The notes beneath the pieces are model-generated. The model did not search any database, was not told the origin of the DNA, and was given only the letters and a program-made list of their open reading frames with translations. A program made the translations under genes and the position numbers. A stretch of 64,000 bases of DNA, taken from NCBI GenBank assembly GCA_002478115.1, contig DLMH01000168.1, positions 51,322 through 115,321 of the forward strand. The letters run 5' to 3'. Source of the DNA: Candidatus Acidiferrum typicum. GTDB lineage: Bacteria > Acidobacteriota > Terriglobia > Acidiferrales > UBA7541. Each line of letters starts with the position of its first letter. Position 1 is the stretch's first letter. This document shows positions 33,748 to 42,537 of this stretch, in pieces.

Positions 33748-36087
33748 TTAGCGCGTCGCCGCCGATGCTCCCGTGGAAACCGCGGGCCAATCGAGCAGCC
33801 GCGGCTCGCGCGCTTCCAGCGGCCGCCCTTCCATCAACGGGTAGCACCACCGCCGCAGCGCCGGTATGTGAATGTTAATCCAGTAGTCCCACCAGTCAAT
33901 CGTTTCCGGCGAAAAGTCGAACATCTCTTTCTCTTCGGGGGGGAGCGCCGCCGAGAGCAGCCGGGCATTCTCGCACTCAAAGACGTGCTCATTGTGCAGA
34001 ATGAAGGGTTCGTAAAGTTCAATGAGCTTTTCGGCGCGCCCCAGGTCGCGCTCGGTCTTGGCCAGCGGCGGCTTGCCCAGGTGCAAGATCGCCGCAACCT
34101 TGTTGATGCGCGAGACCACCGCCTTTTGCATGGGAATGGACATGCGCTCGTAGCGCAGCTTGGACACGGGAATGGTCTCCATCTTCACCTTGAGCCAGTG
34201 ATCGATGCCGGGTTGCGATTTGTAGTGCTTGCGGTGCGCGAGCCCCGTTAATTCGATGGAGCGGCCCATGTTCACAGGATTGATTCCCGAAGTGGCCAGT
34301 TGGTAGAGCCGCGCATTCTTGCGTAGCACCAGGGCCGCGGCGATCAGCGTCATTCCGCGCGTCACCATGTCCACGGGAATCACGTCCAGGCATTTTCTTG
34401 CGTTCGACGGGAGCTGCCGGAAATTCGTGCCCAGCAGGTACGACAGGGGCCCCGAGGTGTTGATCCCTTCATTCCATCCGGTGAAGGGCGTGCGCGTGGA
34501 ACTCTCCACGATCGAGGGCCGCACAATGGCAATGGCCAAATCGCGGCCGCGCTGCGCCAGCAACGATTCGCCGAGGCTTTTCGTGAATGTGTAGGTATTC
34601 GGCCAGCCCAAATGTTCCGCGCGCTTCATCGCCGCGCGCACCAGATGGTTGCGCACCCAGCGCGCCCGGTTTCTTATCAGCACACCGTCGAGCTCCGCGG
34701 CCGCCACTTTGCTGGGGTCGCCACTGCGGCCCAGCGCCTGCCGGCGCAACGCCTTCGCCAATTCCGAGCTTTCCGCGCGTTCCTCAACCCTTTTCACCAT
34801 TTCCCGCAGCGAGGCAATCTCCCGCTCGGCGTCAAAATCCGGGTGATTCGCCGGGTTGTAATTCACGCGCAGCTCTTCCCCCACGCGTCCATCTTTCATG
34901 CCCACGACGTAGCAGGTGGAAAGGTGGATCAGCCCGGCATGCTCGCATTTGCGGAGGAACTCTAGAATGTGGTTCACGGGGTCGACGTTGGAGGAGAGCG
35001 CATCGCGCAAGTCGGGATTGAAATCCGTGAGGCCCGCGCTGTTCGCGATCACGTCCACCGACTGCTGCAGCCGCGCCTGCGTTTCGGCGTCGAGGCCCAG
35101 GCCCGGCTGGCTGGCATCGCCTTCCACCACTTCCACTTTGTCTTGCAGGAAGGCCGCCAGGCGGGCTCCGTGCCGATCCTGCAGGGTGTCGAAGGTGGGC
35201 GACTCCTCGACAATTTTCTCGAACCGGCGCTTCGCGGAGGTGGTGCGGTTACGACGGACGAGCAGCGTGATTTTGCGGATGTTGGGGATTTTTTCCAGCA
35301 GGTCCACCAGCCAGACTTTCCCGATGAAGCCGGTCACGCCGATCAGCAGGATGTGTTTCCCGGCCAGCGTCTCGCGCACGTTCAGCCGGTCCACGCGTGG
35401 CGTATCGCTGAAGAGTTCCACCGGCCGCCCCGCTGGTGGCTTTGGACGCGCCACAGGCTGCACGGCAGTTTCCAGCAGCTCGGGCGTCTTCTTCCAATCC
35501 AGTTGCGAGAGCAGCTTGTCCTTACGGAGGCGCCCGTCCGCCGAACCGCTGGCCAGCCACGCGAACGGGCCTCGCGGCCGGATCACCGGCTCGCGCAAAC
35601 GCCCCGTGGCCACGCCGTCGCGGAACTCCAGGCGGTTGGCGATGAAGCCCTGCGCGCCGAAATACTCGGCCATGGGCCGCAAAATATGTTCCAGAAGCTG
35701 CCCCACCAGCACCACGCGCTCGCCGCTGCGCACAGCATCCACCAGCTTTTGCACGGCTTCATGCCGCATCCCAGGCTTCAGCACATATTGAAAATATTCC
35801 TCGCCAAGAAGGTCCAGGCGGTCGCGCGTAATTCCCCGCAGCACACTGTGGAGAAACCGCGTGGCAAACGTGCGGCTGGAGAAATAAGCCGGCGGGCGCA
35901 GTAACGCCACAGCCGCCATGCCGCTGCGGCGAATCCAGCGATCCAGGAAGCTTTGACTGTTCCAGTTGAAGAAGCCCACGCTGCGCAGTGCGCTGATCTC
36001 GAAGAGCGAGCCCTCCACGCGCCAGTAGCTCACCTCGCGCACACGCCCGGCTGCATTGCCATTCAGGTTGGGAGAATGATCCAGCAT
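33748..36087 (-). CDS. Fatty acyl-CoA reductase with degenerate N-terminal HAD-like domain
   Basis: This 779-residue protein has two parts. Residues 18-165 look like a HAD-IB phosphatase fold, but the nucleophile motif DxDGT/S is replaced by YWRVEGSL (R23 and E25 for the two Asp). The later motif II region reads RVVLVGQLLEHILRPMAEYFG, so hydrolase activity is not expected. Residues 243-770 are fatty-acyl reductase: LIGVTGFIGKVW (TGxxGxxG at 252-257), HLSTCYVVG, a YTFTKSLGE active-site Tyr/Lys pair, and a C-terminal FAR/'Sterile'-type tail with PEEKEMFDF. It would reduce long acyl-thioesters to fatty alcohols using NAD(P)H. It is the first gene of the nine-gene minus-strand operon. Confidence 0.85.
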   Translation of the reverse strand: MLDHSPNLNGNAAGRVREVSYWRVEGSLFEISALRSVGFFNWNSQSFLDRWIRRSGMAAVALLRPPAYFSSRTFATRFLHSVLRGITRDRLDLLGEEYFQYVLKPGMRHEAVQKLVDAVRSGERVVLVGQLLEHILRPMAEYFGAQGFIANRLEFRDGVATGRLREPVIRPRGPFAWLASGSADGRLRKDKLLSQLDWKKTPELLETAVQPVARPKPPAGRPVELFSDTPRVDRLNVRETLAGKHILLIGVTGFIGKVWLVDLLEKIPNIRKITLLVRRNRTTSAKRRFEKIVEESPTFDTLQDRHGARLAAFLQDKVEVVEGDASQPGLGLDAETQARLQQSVDVIANSAGLTDFNPDLRDALSSNVDPVNHILEFLRKCEHAGLIHLSTCYVVGMKDGRVGEELRVNYNPANHPDFDAEREIASLREMVKRVEERAESSELAKALRRQALGRSGDPSKVAAAELDGVLIRNRARWVRNHLVRAAMKRAEHLGWPNTYTFTKSLGESLLAQRGRDLAIAIVRPSIVESSTRTPFTGWNEGINTSGPLSYLLGTNFRQLPSNARKCLDVIPVDMVTRGMTLIAAALVLRKNARLYQLATSGINPVNMGRSIELTGLAHRKHYKSQPGIDHWLKVKMETIPVSKLRYERMSIPMQKAVVSRINKVAAILHLGKPPLAKTERDLGRAEKLIELYEPFILHNEHVFECENARLLSAALPPEEKEMFDFSPETIDWWDYWINIHIPALRRWCYPLMEGRPLEAREPRLLDWPAVSTGASAATR

Positions 36088-36453
36088 CTTTTTTCTAGAG
36101 ACTCGAGCGTTTGGGAACTGAGGCGTTCTGAAATCCTACGCAATTCCGCTTGCCCCTGCAGCTGCACGTTGCTCTGCTCCGGAATTGTGGCCCGGCCGCC
36201 TCCCGATTGCTCAGGGCCCCCAAACACGCGCGTCCAGACCGCTTGGAGTTATCAAAATTAGCATCCCCACGCGCTTCCCGCAACCTGTCTGCGCGACCGT
36301 ACGCGCGCTCGGGCGCTAGTGCTCGTCAGTCGCTCGTCCGGTGAAGGCAATTGCGGTTAATCGGTCACTCGTCGACTAAAGCGTTGATCAGGCAAGTTAC
36401 GCGTATCCGGCCGGAGACACGTTGAACATCGAAGAGGGATTCTGTCCCAAAAC
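36088..36453. other. Intergenic stretch upstream of the lipid operon
   Basis: These 366 bases are non-coding as far as I can see. They must contain the promoter of the nine-gene operon. No repeat, RNA gene or clear terminator is visible. Confidence 0.5.
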
Positions 36454-37689
36454 TCACTCCGAGCTACCGGGATACTTCTGTAGGTAGTAAGAAAGAAACT
36501 GTTCTTGCTGCGGAATTGGATTGTAGAAGGCGACTTCAACGAGTCGGTTTCTACTGTACCAGCCAAAGGAATTCGATTGATGTTGATAATAGGAAATTTT
36601 GCCATCTGGGCGCTGTTCCGAGGAATTCCACTGTCCCTGGTATCGCGTGATCTTACCGCCCAGATGACGTTCCTCAGTCACATTTGTTGAGCTGCCTACG
36701 TGGTTGAACATGGGAGGCTTACTCGACAGCTCTGTCTCCGGCCATTCTTCGATATAAACGGTCACGAACTGTTTCGTCGCCGTACCGTAGCTTCCCGCAC
36801 AACTCACCCGACCGTCAAAGAAGAGTCGCGGACCACAGTGTCTGTTTTCCGTCGCGTGTACGCCTGCTATCGAATCCGGAAACATCCCGTCAGGCACGGG
36901 CTCGTTAACCTGAAGCTTGAACGGCTTTTGATCGAAGCCGACATTGGCTATGTATAGTTTCAATCGCTCAAGACAAGTCTTTGAAATCGCTCCATGATCT
37001 ACTTCATTGCACAATTCCCGGCCAATCCTCACTTCTTCATACGAATCCACATGCACAAACGCTGCCCGATACGTGTTCAATTCCCGGCAGTTCTCCTGCA
37101 ACGAGGCGCTAGCGATTTTTTTGCATTCGTTTACGTCCTCTAGCACTGGAATCAGCGGAATCGAAATGCCCCACCAGACACTCTTATACATACATGTCGG
37201 CGACCATGCCTGATCGCATCCGTGACTCCCGAAACTGACCGTCAAGGGGAAATACCTTCTATCGGTTAGCGGGGCATTTCGGCGGTTAGCCAGCGGGCTG
37301 TAGAGAACCAGGTCGTTCGCGGTGCGCTCTTCCATTTCGCTGAGCTGGCTTCCTCCATTCACCGTCACCCAATAGGACCGGAACTGCGTCGGAAGCACGC
37401 GCCAGCTGAGACCTCCGAGAAGAAAAAACCACCCGAACACACCCGTCGTTGCGCAGTGGTTCACCTCCGTGTTCACTGACCAACCTTCGTAGCTACTCGA
37501 TCCGAGCGTCAAGCCCACCCCTCGAACAGATTTGCCAGTAACCGCGTCAACGACTCGCCCGTTAACCGGCGGGATGACTTTGACAGCAAGCATAAAAAGC
37601 AGGATGAGGGGAATCGCAGAGAGCAGAACGACGATACGTCGGCGGCCCTTGCGGACACCGACCTGGTTCCCTTCCGAGTTATGGCTCAT
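36454..37689 (-). CDS. Hypothetical protein with N-terminal membrane anchor
   Basis: This 411-residue protein has a basic N-terminus (RKGRRR), then one strong hydrophobic helix (IVVLLSAIPLILLFMLAVKVI). It is followed by a start like a carboxypeptidase-regulatory Ig-fold segment (VNGRVVDAVTGKSVRGVGLTL). The rest is rich in Cys (about 10) and aromatic residues and is probably outside the cytoplasm. I recognise no enzyme motif. It is not part of the lipid operon (over 360 nt upstream of its first gene). Confidence 0.7.
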   Translation of the reverse strand: MSHNSEGNQVGVRKGRRRIVVLLSAIPLILLFMLAVKVIPPVNGRVVDAVTGKSVRGVGLTLGSSSYEGWSVNTEVNHCATTGVFGWFFLLGGLSWRVLPTQFRSYWVTVNGGSQLSEMEERTANDLVLYSPLANRRNAPLTDRRYFPLTVSFGSHGCDQAWSPTCMYKSVWWGISIPLIPVLEDVNECKKIASASLQENCRELNTYRAAFVHVDSYEEVRIGRELCNEVDHGAISKTCLERLKLYIANVGFDQKPFKLQVNEPVPDGMFPDSIAGVHATENRHCGPRLFFDGRVSCAGSYGTATKQFVTVYIEEWPETELSSKPPMFNHVGSSTNVTEERHLGGKITRYQGQWNSSEQRPDGKISYYQHQSNSFGWYSRNRLVEVAFYNPIPQQEQFLSYYLQKYPGSSE

Positions 37690-37852
37690 TCGTTTCGCCG
37701 AGGGTATCTAAGCAATGATACTCCTGATGACAACTCGCTCGCTTCAACTCCTCGAAGCTCGAACAATCGATAACTAGCCTACAACGCAATCGCGTTGCGC
37801 GGGGGTGGGATTGTTTTGAACCGCGAGCACTCGGGTGGGAGGAAAAATTAGC

Positions 37853-38965
37853 TTAGACGCCCCAGCCGTATTTTTCGGCGTGCTCGAAGGTGCGCTGCAT
37901 TTCCTGATGCAGAACTTCCAGGAACGCGGAGGCGCTCACCGTCTTCGTGCCGGGTTCGCTGATGTCCGTGGTGCGATAGCCGCCGTTCAGGACGCGCACG
38001 AGCGACTGCTCCACCCAATCGGCCTCGAGGCCCAGGCCAAACGTATCGCGCAGCATCATTGTGGCGCTCAAGATCGAACCGATGGGATTGGCGACGTCTT
38101 TCCCGGCAAGCGTCGGCGCCGATCCGTGAATGGGCTCGAACAGCGGCGCGCTGGTTCCAAAGCTGGCCGAGGGAATCAAGCCGATGGAGCCGACGAGCGC
38201 GGCGGCGGCGTCGCTCAGAATATCGCCAAACATGTTGGAGCTGAGGATCACGTCGAACTGCGTGGGTCGTAGCGTGAGTTGCATCGCGGCATTGTCCACG
38301 TACATGTGCTCGAGCTTCACGCCCGGGTACACCGTGCTCATCGCAGTGACCGTGCGGCGCCAAAGCTGCGAACTCGTCAGGACGTTAGCCTTGTCCACCG
38401 AACACAGCCGGCGCGAGCGGGCTTCCGCGCGGGTGTAGGCAAACGTCGCGATGCGCTCGATTTCCGGCGTGGAGTAGGACTCCGTGTCAAAGGCGCGCTC
38501 GACGCCATTCTCATTCACGTTGCCGCGCTCGCCAAAGTACATCCCGCCGGCCAGTTCGCGCACAATCTCGATGTCCAGATCGCCCAGGCGTTCCGGGCGC
38601 AGCGGCGAAATCCCGCGAAGCGGCTCGAGCACTTTCACGGGCCGCAGATTCACGTACAGGCCGAGGCCTTTCCGCAAACCAAGCAAACCCGTTTCGGGCC
38701 GCTTTCCTACCGTCAGCGCATCCCACTTCGGGCCGCCTACCGCTCCCAGAAACACCGCGTCGGCTTTGTGGCAAGCGTCCAGCGTTTCATTGGGCAACGG
38801 GCTCCCGGTTTTATCAATCGCCGCGCCGCCAATCGGCAGTTCGATCGTTTCAAATTGATGCTGGAATTCCCGCGCGCATTCTTGGAGCACGCTGGCGGCC
38901 GCGCGCGTCACCTCCGGGCCGATGCCATCGCCCGGCAGAAGCACAATCTTCTTCTTCAACTTCAT
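37853..38965 (-). CDS. leuB: 3-isopropylmalate dehydrogenase
   Basis: This 370-residue enzyme shows the family signature LLPGDGIGPEV at the start, the substrate-binding NLRPVKVLEPL (with Arg), and the metal/NAD site NMFGDILSDAAAALVGSIGLIPSA. It oxidises and decarboxylates 3-isopropylmalate to 2-ketoisocaproate with NAD+ in leucine synthesis. The length equals the usual size. It follows leuA on the same strand, with a 172-nt gap that includes a strong palindrome. leuC and leuD are not in the window. Confidence 0.97.
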   Translation of the reverse strand: MKLKKKIVLLPGDGIGPEVTRAAASVLQECAREFQHQFETIELPIGGAAIDKTGSPLPNETLDACHKADAVFLGAVGGPKWDALTVGKRPETGLLGLRKGLGLYVNLRPVKVLEPLRGISPLRPERLGDLDIEIVRELAGGMYFGERGNVNENGVERAFDTESYSTPEIERIATFAYTRAEARSRRLCSVDKANVLTSSQLWRRTVTAMSTVYPGVKLEHMYVDNAAMQLTLRPTQFDVILSSNMFGDILSDAAAALVGSIGLIPSASFGTSAPLFEPIHGSAPTLAGKDVANPIGSILSATMMLRDTFGLGLEADWVEQSLVRVLNGGYRTTDISEPGTKTVSASAFLEVLHQEMQRTFEHAEKYGWGV

Positions 38966-39052
38966 CGTGGGGTCCCCGTTCTAACAGGTTGCTAAGAAAT
39001 GCTTAAAGACTTTTCTTCAGGGGCTAAAGCCCATTGGTTGCAGGAGCTTTAC

Positions 39053-39097
39053 GCCGGGGCTGAAGCCCCGGCCTCCTAAAGAGGGCCTCCTAAAGAG
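39053..39097. repeat. Perfect palindrome and 14-bp tandem duplication between leuA and leuB
   Basis: GCCGGGGC-TGAA-GCCCCGGC at 39053-39072 is an 8-bp perfect stem with a TGAA loop. It is followed by two tandem copies of GGCCTCCTAAAGAG (39070-39083 and 39084-39097). A shorter similar palindrome, GGGCTAAAGCCC, lies at 39021-39032. This looks like a REP-like element; it could weaken or modulate leuB read-through. Confidence 0.8.
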
Positions 39098-39137
39098 AAG
39101 GACTTCTTCCGCGGCCTGCTAAAGATTGTAGCGCGGG

Positions 39138-40331
39138 TCAGACCGCGGGTGCGGCTTCGCTGGCCACTGGCACGGCTTTACGGCGCATCACTTCATGGGC
39201 GATGGTCATGAGGTCGCGCGCGCGCACCTGCTTGGACTGATCGGCCAGCGTGGTGACGCGGCGGTAGCATTCGGCGAGTTCGGCGTCATTCGGGTCGTAG
39301 CCGAGTTCCGTGAGCGACAACCGCAGCGCATGGCGACCGGAGTGCTTGCCGAGCACCAGCGAACGCGACGGCACGCCCACGGCCTCCGGCGAAATAATCT
39401 CGTAGGTCAGGGGATTCTTGATGATGCCGTCCTGGTGAATGCCGGCTTCATGCGCGAACGCGTTTGCGCCCACCACGGCCTTGTTGGGAGCCACCTGCGC
39501 CCCGGTAATCTGGGTCAGCAGGCGGCTGGACTTGTAGAGTTCGTTCAGCTTGAGTTTCGTGGCTATGCCAAAGCTTTCCTTGCGCACTGCCAGCGCAACA
39601 GCCACTTCTTCGAGGGCGGCGTTGCCCGCGCGCTCTCCAATACCGTTTACCGTGCACTCAATCTGACGCACTCCCGCGCGGACGGCGGCCAGCGAATTGG
39701 CCACCGCAAGGCCCAGGTCATCATGGCAATGCGCGCTAAGAATGATGTGCTCGGGATCGCCCAGGTGCTCGCGCACTTTAAGGAACATCTCGGCATACTC
39801 TTCCGGCACGGCGTAGCCCACCGTGTCCGGCAGATTCAAGACCGTGGCGCCGGCATCCACGGCGATCTGGCAAGCCTGGCACAGGAATTCAATTTCCGTG
39901 CGCCCGGCATCCTCGGCGGAAAATTCCACTTCCGCAACGAGATTCCGCGCCAGCTTGACCATCGACCCGATGGCTTCCAGCGCCTGCTCCCGCGTCATGT
40001 GCAGCTTGGCCTGCAGATGCAGGTCAGAGGTGGCCAGGAACACGTGCATGCGCGGCGATTTCGCGGGTTTCAACGCTTCGGCAGCGGCCAGAATGTCATC
40101 CTTGCGCGCCCGCGCCAGAGCTGCGATGGGCACTTCGCGAACTTCCTTAGCCACGGCCAGCACGGCTTCCAGGTCGCCCTTCGAAGCGATCGGAAAGCCA
40201 GCCTCGATGATGTCCACGCCCAACGCAGCAAGCTGGTGCGCCATGCGGATCTTCTCTTCCGTGTTCATGGAGAACCCCGGCGACTGTTCACCGTCGCGGA
40301 GGGTCGTATCGAAAATGCGGACGTGGCTCAT
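39138..40331 (-). CDS. leuA: 2-isopropylmalate synthase, short form without the regulatory domain
   Basis: This 397-residue enzyme starts MSHVRIFDTTLRDGEQSPG, the HMGL-like metal-binding and catalytic start. It continues with AHCHDDLGLAVANSLAA and a metal-ligand HEAGIHQDG. Normal bacterial LeuA has about 510 residues with a C-terminal LeuA_dimer domain for leucine feedback; here the chain stops after the subdomain II helices (YRRVTTLADQSKQVRARDL) with a short tail. It is either a naturally short, feedback-insensitive LeuA or a related acyl-transferring synthase. The adjacent leuB and the divergent LysR gene favour leucine synthesis. The alternative start at 40343 is four codons upstream. Confidence 0.9.
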   Translation of the reverse strand: MSHVRIFDTTLRDGEQSPGFSMNTEEKIRMAHQLAALGVDIIEAGFPIASKGDLEAVLAVAKEVREVPIAALARARKDDILAAAEALKPAKSPRMHVFLATSDLHLQAKLHMTREQALEAIGSMVKLARNLVAEVEFSAEDAGRTEIEFLCQACQIAVDAGATVLNLPDTVGYAVPEEYAEMFLKVREHLGDPEHIILSAHCHDDLGLAVANSLAAVRAGVRQIECTVNGIGERAGNAALEEVAVALAVRKESFGIATKLKLNELYKSSRLLTQITGAQVAPNKAVVGANAFAHEAGIHQDGIIKNPLTYEIISPEAVGVPSRSLVLGKHSGRHALRLSLTELGYDPNDAELAECYRRVTTLADQSKQVRARDLMTIAHEVMRRKAVPVASEAAPAV

Positions 40332-40399
40332 GGGTACCCCCAAAGCTGGAACTCCAGTAACGCATGTCCGGAGGGCTTTAGTCCAATTTATCTTGGTTC

Positions 40400-40423
40400 T
40401 ATAATTTATAATTTTAGCTTATA
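40400..40423. promoter_or_regulatory. AT-rich divergent leuA/LysR control region with possible operator
   Basis: The bases contain TATAAT (40400-40405) and a second TATAAT (40407-40412). They also form an inverted repeat TATAA-N7-TTATA (40407-40411 and 40419-40423) of T-N11-A style used by LysR proteins. It lies about 70 nt before leuA and about 95 nt before the LysR gene in an otherwise GC-rich region, fitting autoregulation and leucine-pathway control. No clear -35 box is visible. Confidence 0.45.
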
Positions 40424-40517
40424 CTAGGCAAAACGGGCCGGGGAGCCGGCAAAGTCCCCCGTCAGCCCCAGCGCGGCGGGCAGTCTTTCTGCGCGCCCGA
40501 AAAGAGGCTCTATCGCT

Positions 40518-41393
40518 ATGGATCTAGGCGAATTGCAGGTTTTTCTCATGGTTGCCAAGGAAGGCAGCTTTTCTCGTGCCGCCGAACGGCTTTACCGCAC
40601 GCAGCCCGCGGTCAGCCTGGCCATCCGCAAGCTGGAGGATTCCCTGGGCCAGCCGCTCTTTGTCCGCGGCGCCCGCCCCGTGCGCATGACCGATGCCGGC
40701 ACACTCTTGCGCGAATATTCCGAGCGCTTGATCAACCTGCGCGACGAAGTTAAGAAAAGCCTTATGGAGCTGGAGGGGCTGAAGCGCGGCGAGCTTGCCC
40801 TGGGCGTCAACGAAAGCTCCATCCACGCCTTGCTGCCGGCGTTAGCGCAATTCCGCGAACTGCATCCGGGCGTGCAGGTGCGCGTGCATCGCATGTTTTC
40901 GCGCGATATTCCACATGAGGTGGTCAATTACCGGTTGGACCTGGGAGCGGTTTCCTTTGTGCCGCGCGAAGCGCAATTGCAGGCCACGGAAATTTTGAAG
41001 GATGAGTTGACGCTGGTCGTGCCGCCCAAGCACGCCCTGGCCAAAAAGCGCGAAGTGGAGATCGAAGAGCTGGGCAAGGAAACGTTCATTGCGCACATCG
41101 TGGAATCGCCCTTCCGCCGCAAGGTGATCGAGCTTTTTGCGCGGCACCGCACGCCGCTGAACATGCCCATCGAAATGCCCACCATCGAAAGCATCAAGCG
41201 CTTCGTCCAGATGGGTATGGGTGTGGCCATCGTGCCGCGGATGTGCGTAACCTGGGAGATCGAGCACGGCTGGCTGAAGGAACTGAAGATCCGCCAATTG
41301 AGTATTCCGCGGCATCTCTACATCATCTCGCGCCGCGGCGCACGGCTCCCGCATGCCGCCACAGAGTTTATGCGCATTCTGAAAGGGGAATAG
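40518..41393 (+). CDS. LysR-family transcriptional regulator
   Basis: This 291-residue protein has an N-terminal winged HTH (MDLGELQVFLMVAKEGSFSR, then AAERLYRTQPAVSLAIRKL) and a periplasmic-binding-like C-terminal effector domain. It is divergent from leuA, with about 185 nt between start codons. This arrangement is typical of LysR regulators that control the neighbouring operon in response to a pathway intermediate. The effector cannot be deduced, but 2-isopropylmalate would be a reasonable guess. Confidence 0.93.
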   Translation: MDLGELQVFLMVAKEGSFSRAAERLYRTQPAVSLAIRKLEDSLGQPLFVRGARPVRMTDAGTLLREYSERLINLRDEVKKSLMELEGLKRGELALGVNESSIHALLPALAQFRELHPGVQVRVHRMFSRDIPHEVVNYRLDLGAVSFVPREAQLQATEILKDELTLVVPPKHALAKKREVEIEELGKETFIAHIVESPFRRKVIELFARHRTPLNMPIEMPTIESIKRFVQMGMGVAIVPRMCVTWEIEHGWLKELKIRQLSIPRHLYIISRRGARLPHAATEFMRILKGE

Positions 41394-41478
41394 ACGCCTC
41401 GGGCGCGCTGCGGAAACATTCGCTCTTTGGCAACGTTCTCGATTATCCTGTAAGCAGCCGCGTTTTCGGCGACGTCCT

Positions 41479-42288
41479 ATGATCAGCGGATTGGCCATTC
41501 TCGTCATTGGGTTCTTTCTGGGCATGCGTCATGCCACGGACCCGGATCACGTCATCGCGGTGTCCACTATCGTGACGCGCGAGCGCTCCCTTTCCAAGGC
41601 GGCCCTGATCGGCGCGCTATGGGGCGTAGGCCATACGCTGACCATTCTGGTGGTCGGCGCCGCGATTATCCTTTTCAACCTGGTGATTCCGCCGCGTGTC
41701 GGACTGACCATGGAATTGGCCGTTGGCCTGATGCTGGTTCTCCTCGGCGTGCTGAACCTCGCGGGCGTCACCAAATGGCTCAGCGAAAAATTTTCGCCCG
41801 CGCATCCTCACCTCACCGGCGAGCACGCGCACATCCATGAGCACGGTTCCCACCTGCATTATCACTGGCACGAGCACGCCCCGGCCAAGGAACACCACGC
41901 CGACTCGCTCGCCGCGCCTAGCTGGCTGAGCAGCCCGTTCGCAAAACTCGGGCTATTCCATTCCTTGCGGCCCCTGTTTATCGGCATCGTGCACGGCCTC
42001 GCGGGCTCCGCCGCCGTGGCGCTTCTCGTTCTCACCACAATCCACAGCCCACGCTGGGGCGTCCTCTATCTTTTGATCTTCGGAGTCGGTACGGTCGGCG
42101 GAATGATCCTGATTACGGCGGCGCTCTCCCTGCCGTTCACCTATGCGGGTTCGCGGTTTGCCTGGATGACTCGCGGACTGGTGACGGCTTCCGGACTGCT
42201 GAGCCTGGGCTTCGGCTTGTTCATTTCCTATCAAATCGGCTTCGTCGATGGCTTGTTCACCAGCCATCCGAACTGGACGCCGCACTGA
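41479..42288 (+). CDS. NicO/UreH-type nickel or cobalt transporter-like membrane protein
   Basis: This 269-residue protein has about six transmembrane helices. The family signature HX4DH appears as HATDPDH at 18-24 in the first helix. A second membrane half begins at FIGIVHGLAGSAAV, with an alternative HG pair. A His-rich cytoplasmic or periplasmic loop lies between them (about 110-145: HPHLTGEHAHIHEHGSHLHY). Such proteins move Ni2+ or Co2+, or are needed for urease/hydrogenase metallation. No nickel enzyme gene is near, so the metal is unknown. It begins about 85 nt after the LysR gene. Confidence 0.9.
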   Translation: MISGLAILVIGFFLGMRHATDPDHVIAVSTIVTRERSLSKAALIGALWGVGHTLTILVVGAAIILFNLVIPPRVGLTMELAVGLMLVLLGVLNLAGVTKWLSEKFSPAHPHLTGEHAHIHEHGSHLHYHWHEHAPAKEHHADSLAAPSWLSSPFAKLGLFHSLRPLFIGIVHGLAGSAAVALLVLTTIHSPRWGVLYLLIFGVGTVGGMILITAALSLPFTYAGSRFAWMTRGLVTASGLLSLGFGLFISYQIGFVDGLFTSHPNWTPH

Positions 42289-42345
42289 TCATCTGCGTTT
42301 TACATCGAACGACATCCCGCGGGCTGGCAGAAAACCCCAATAAAT

Positions 42346-42443
42346 GTCATTCCGAGACCCGTTCGCACTTTGAACGGGACGAGGAATCTGCTTTCCCCCT
42401 GGCTTACTGCGAAAAGCAGGTCCCTCGCTTCGCTCGGGATGAC
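42346..42443. repeat. Dispersed palindromic intergenic repeat, copy 2
   Basis: This element of about 98 bp parallels 28084-28182: GTCATTCCGAG at the left and CTCGGGATGAC at the right form near-perfect ends. Inside is CCCGTTC-GCACTTT-GAACGGG, a 7-bp stem, and the CTGCTTTCC/GAAAAGCAG pair. In reverse translation it gives the HPERSEG motif known from many bacterial intergenic repeats. Both copies have the same orientation. Confidence 0.87.
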
Positions 42444-42537
42444 AAAACAAAGAAACGGGATGACCGCGAATGCAGCTTTTCAATCACCTGCTGGAAACGC
42501 GAAGACTCTGAGCCTTCTTGCCGTAATTCCCATAGAA

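Noticed and set aside
39195..40427. Plus-strand ORF of 410 codons
   Set aside because: It is antisense to leuA, whose family motifs are complete; the shadow protein has no recognisable features.
40433..40500. Riboswitch-like GC-rich leader before the LysR gene
   Set aside because: It resembled part of a cobalamin leader at first sight, but the conserved box sequences are missing; only GC hairpins remain.
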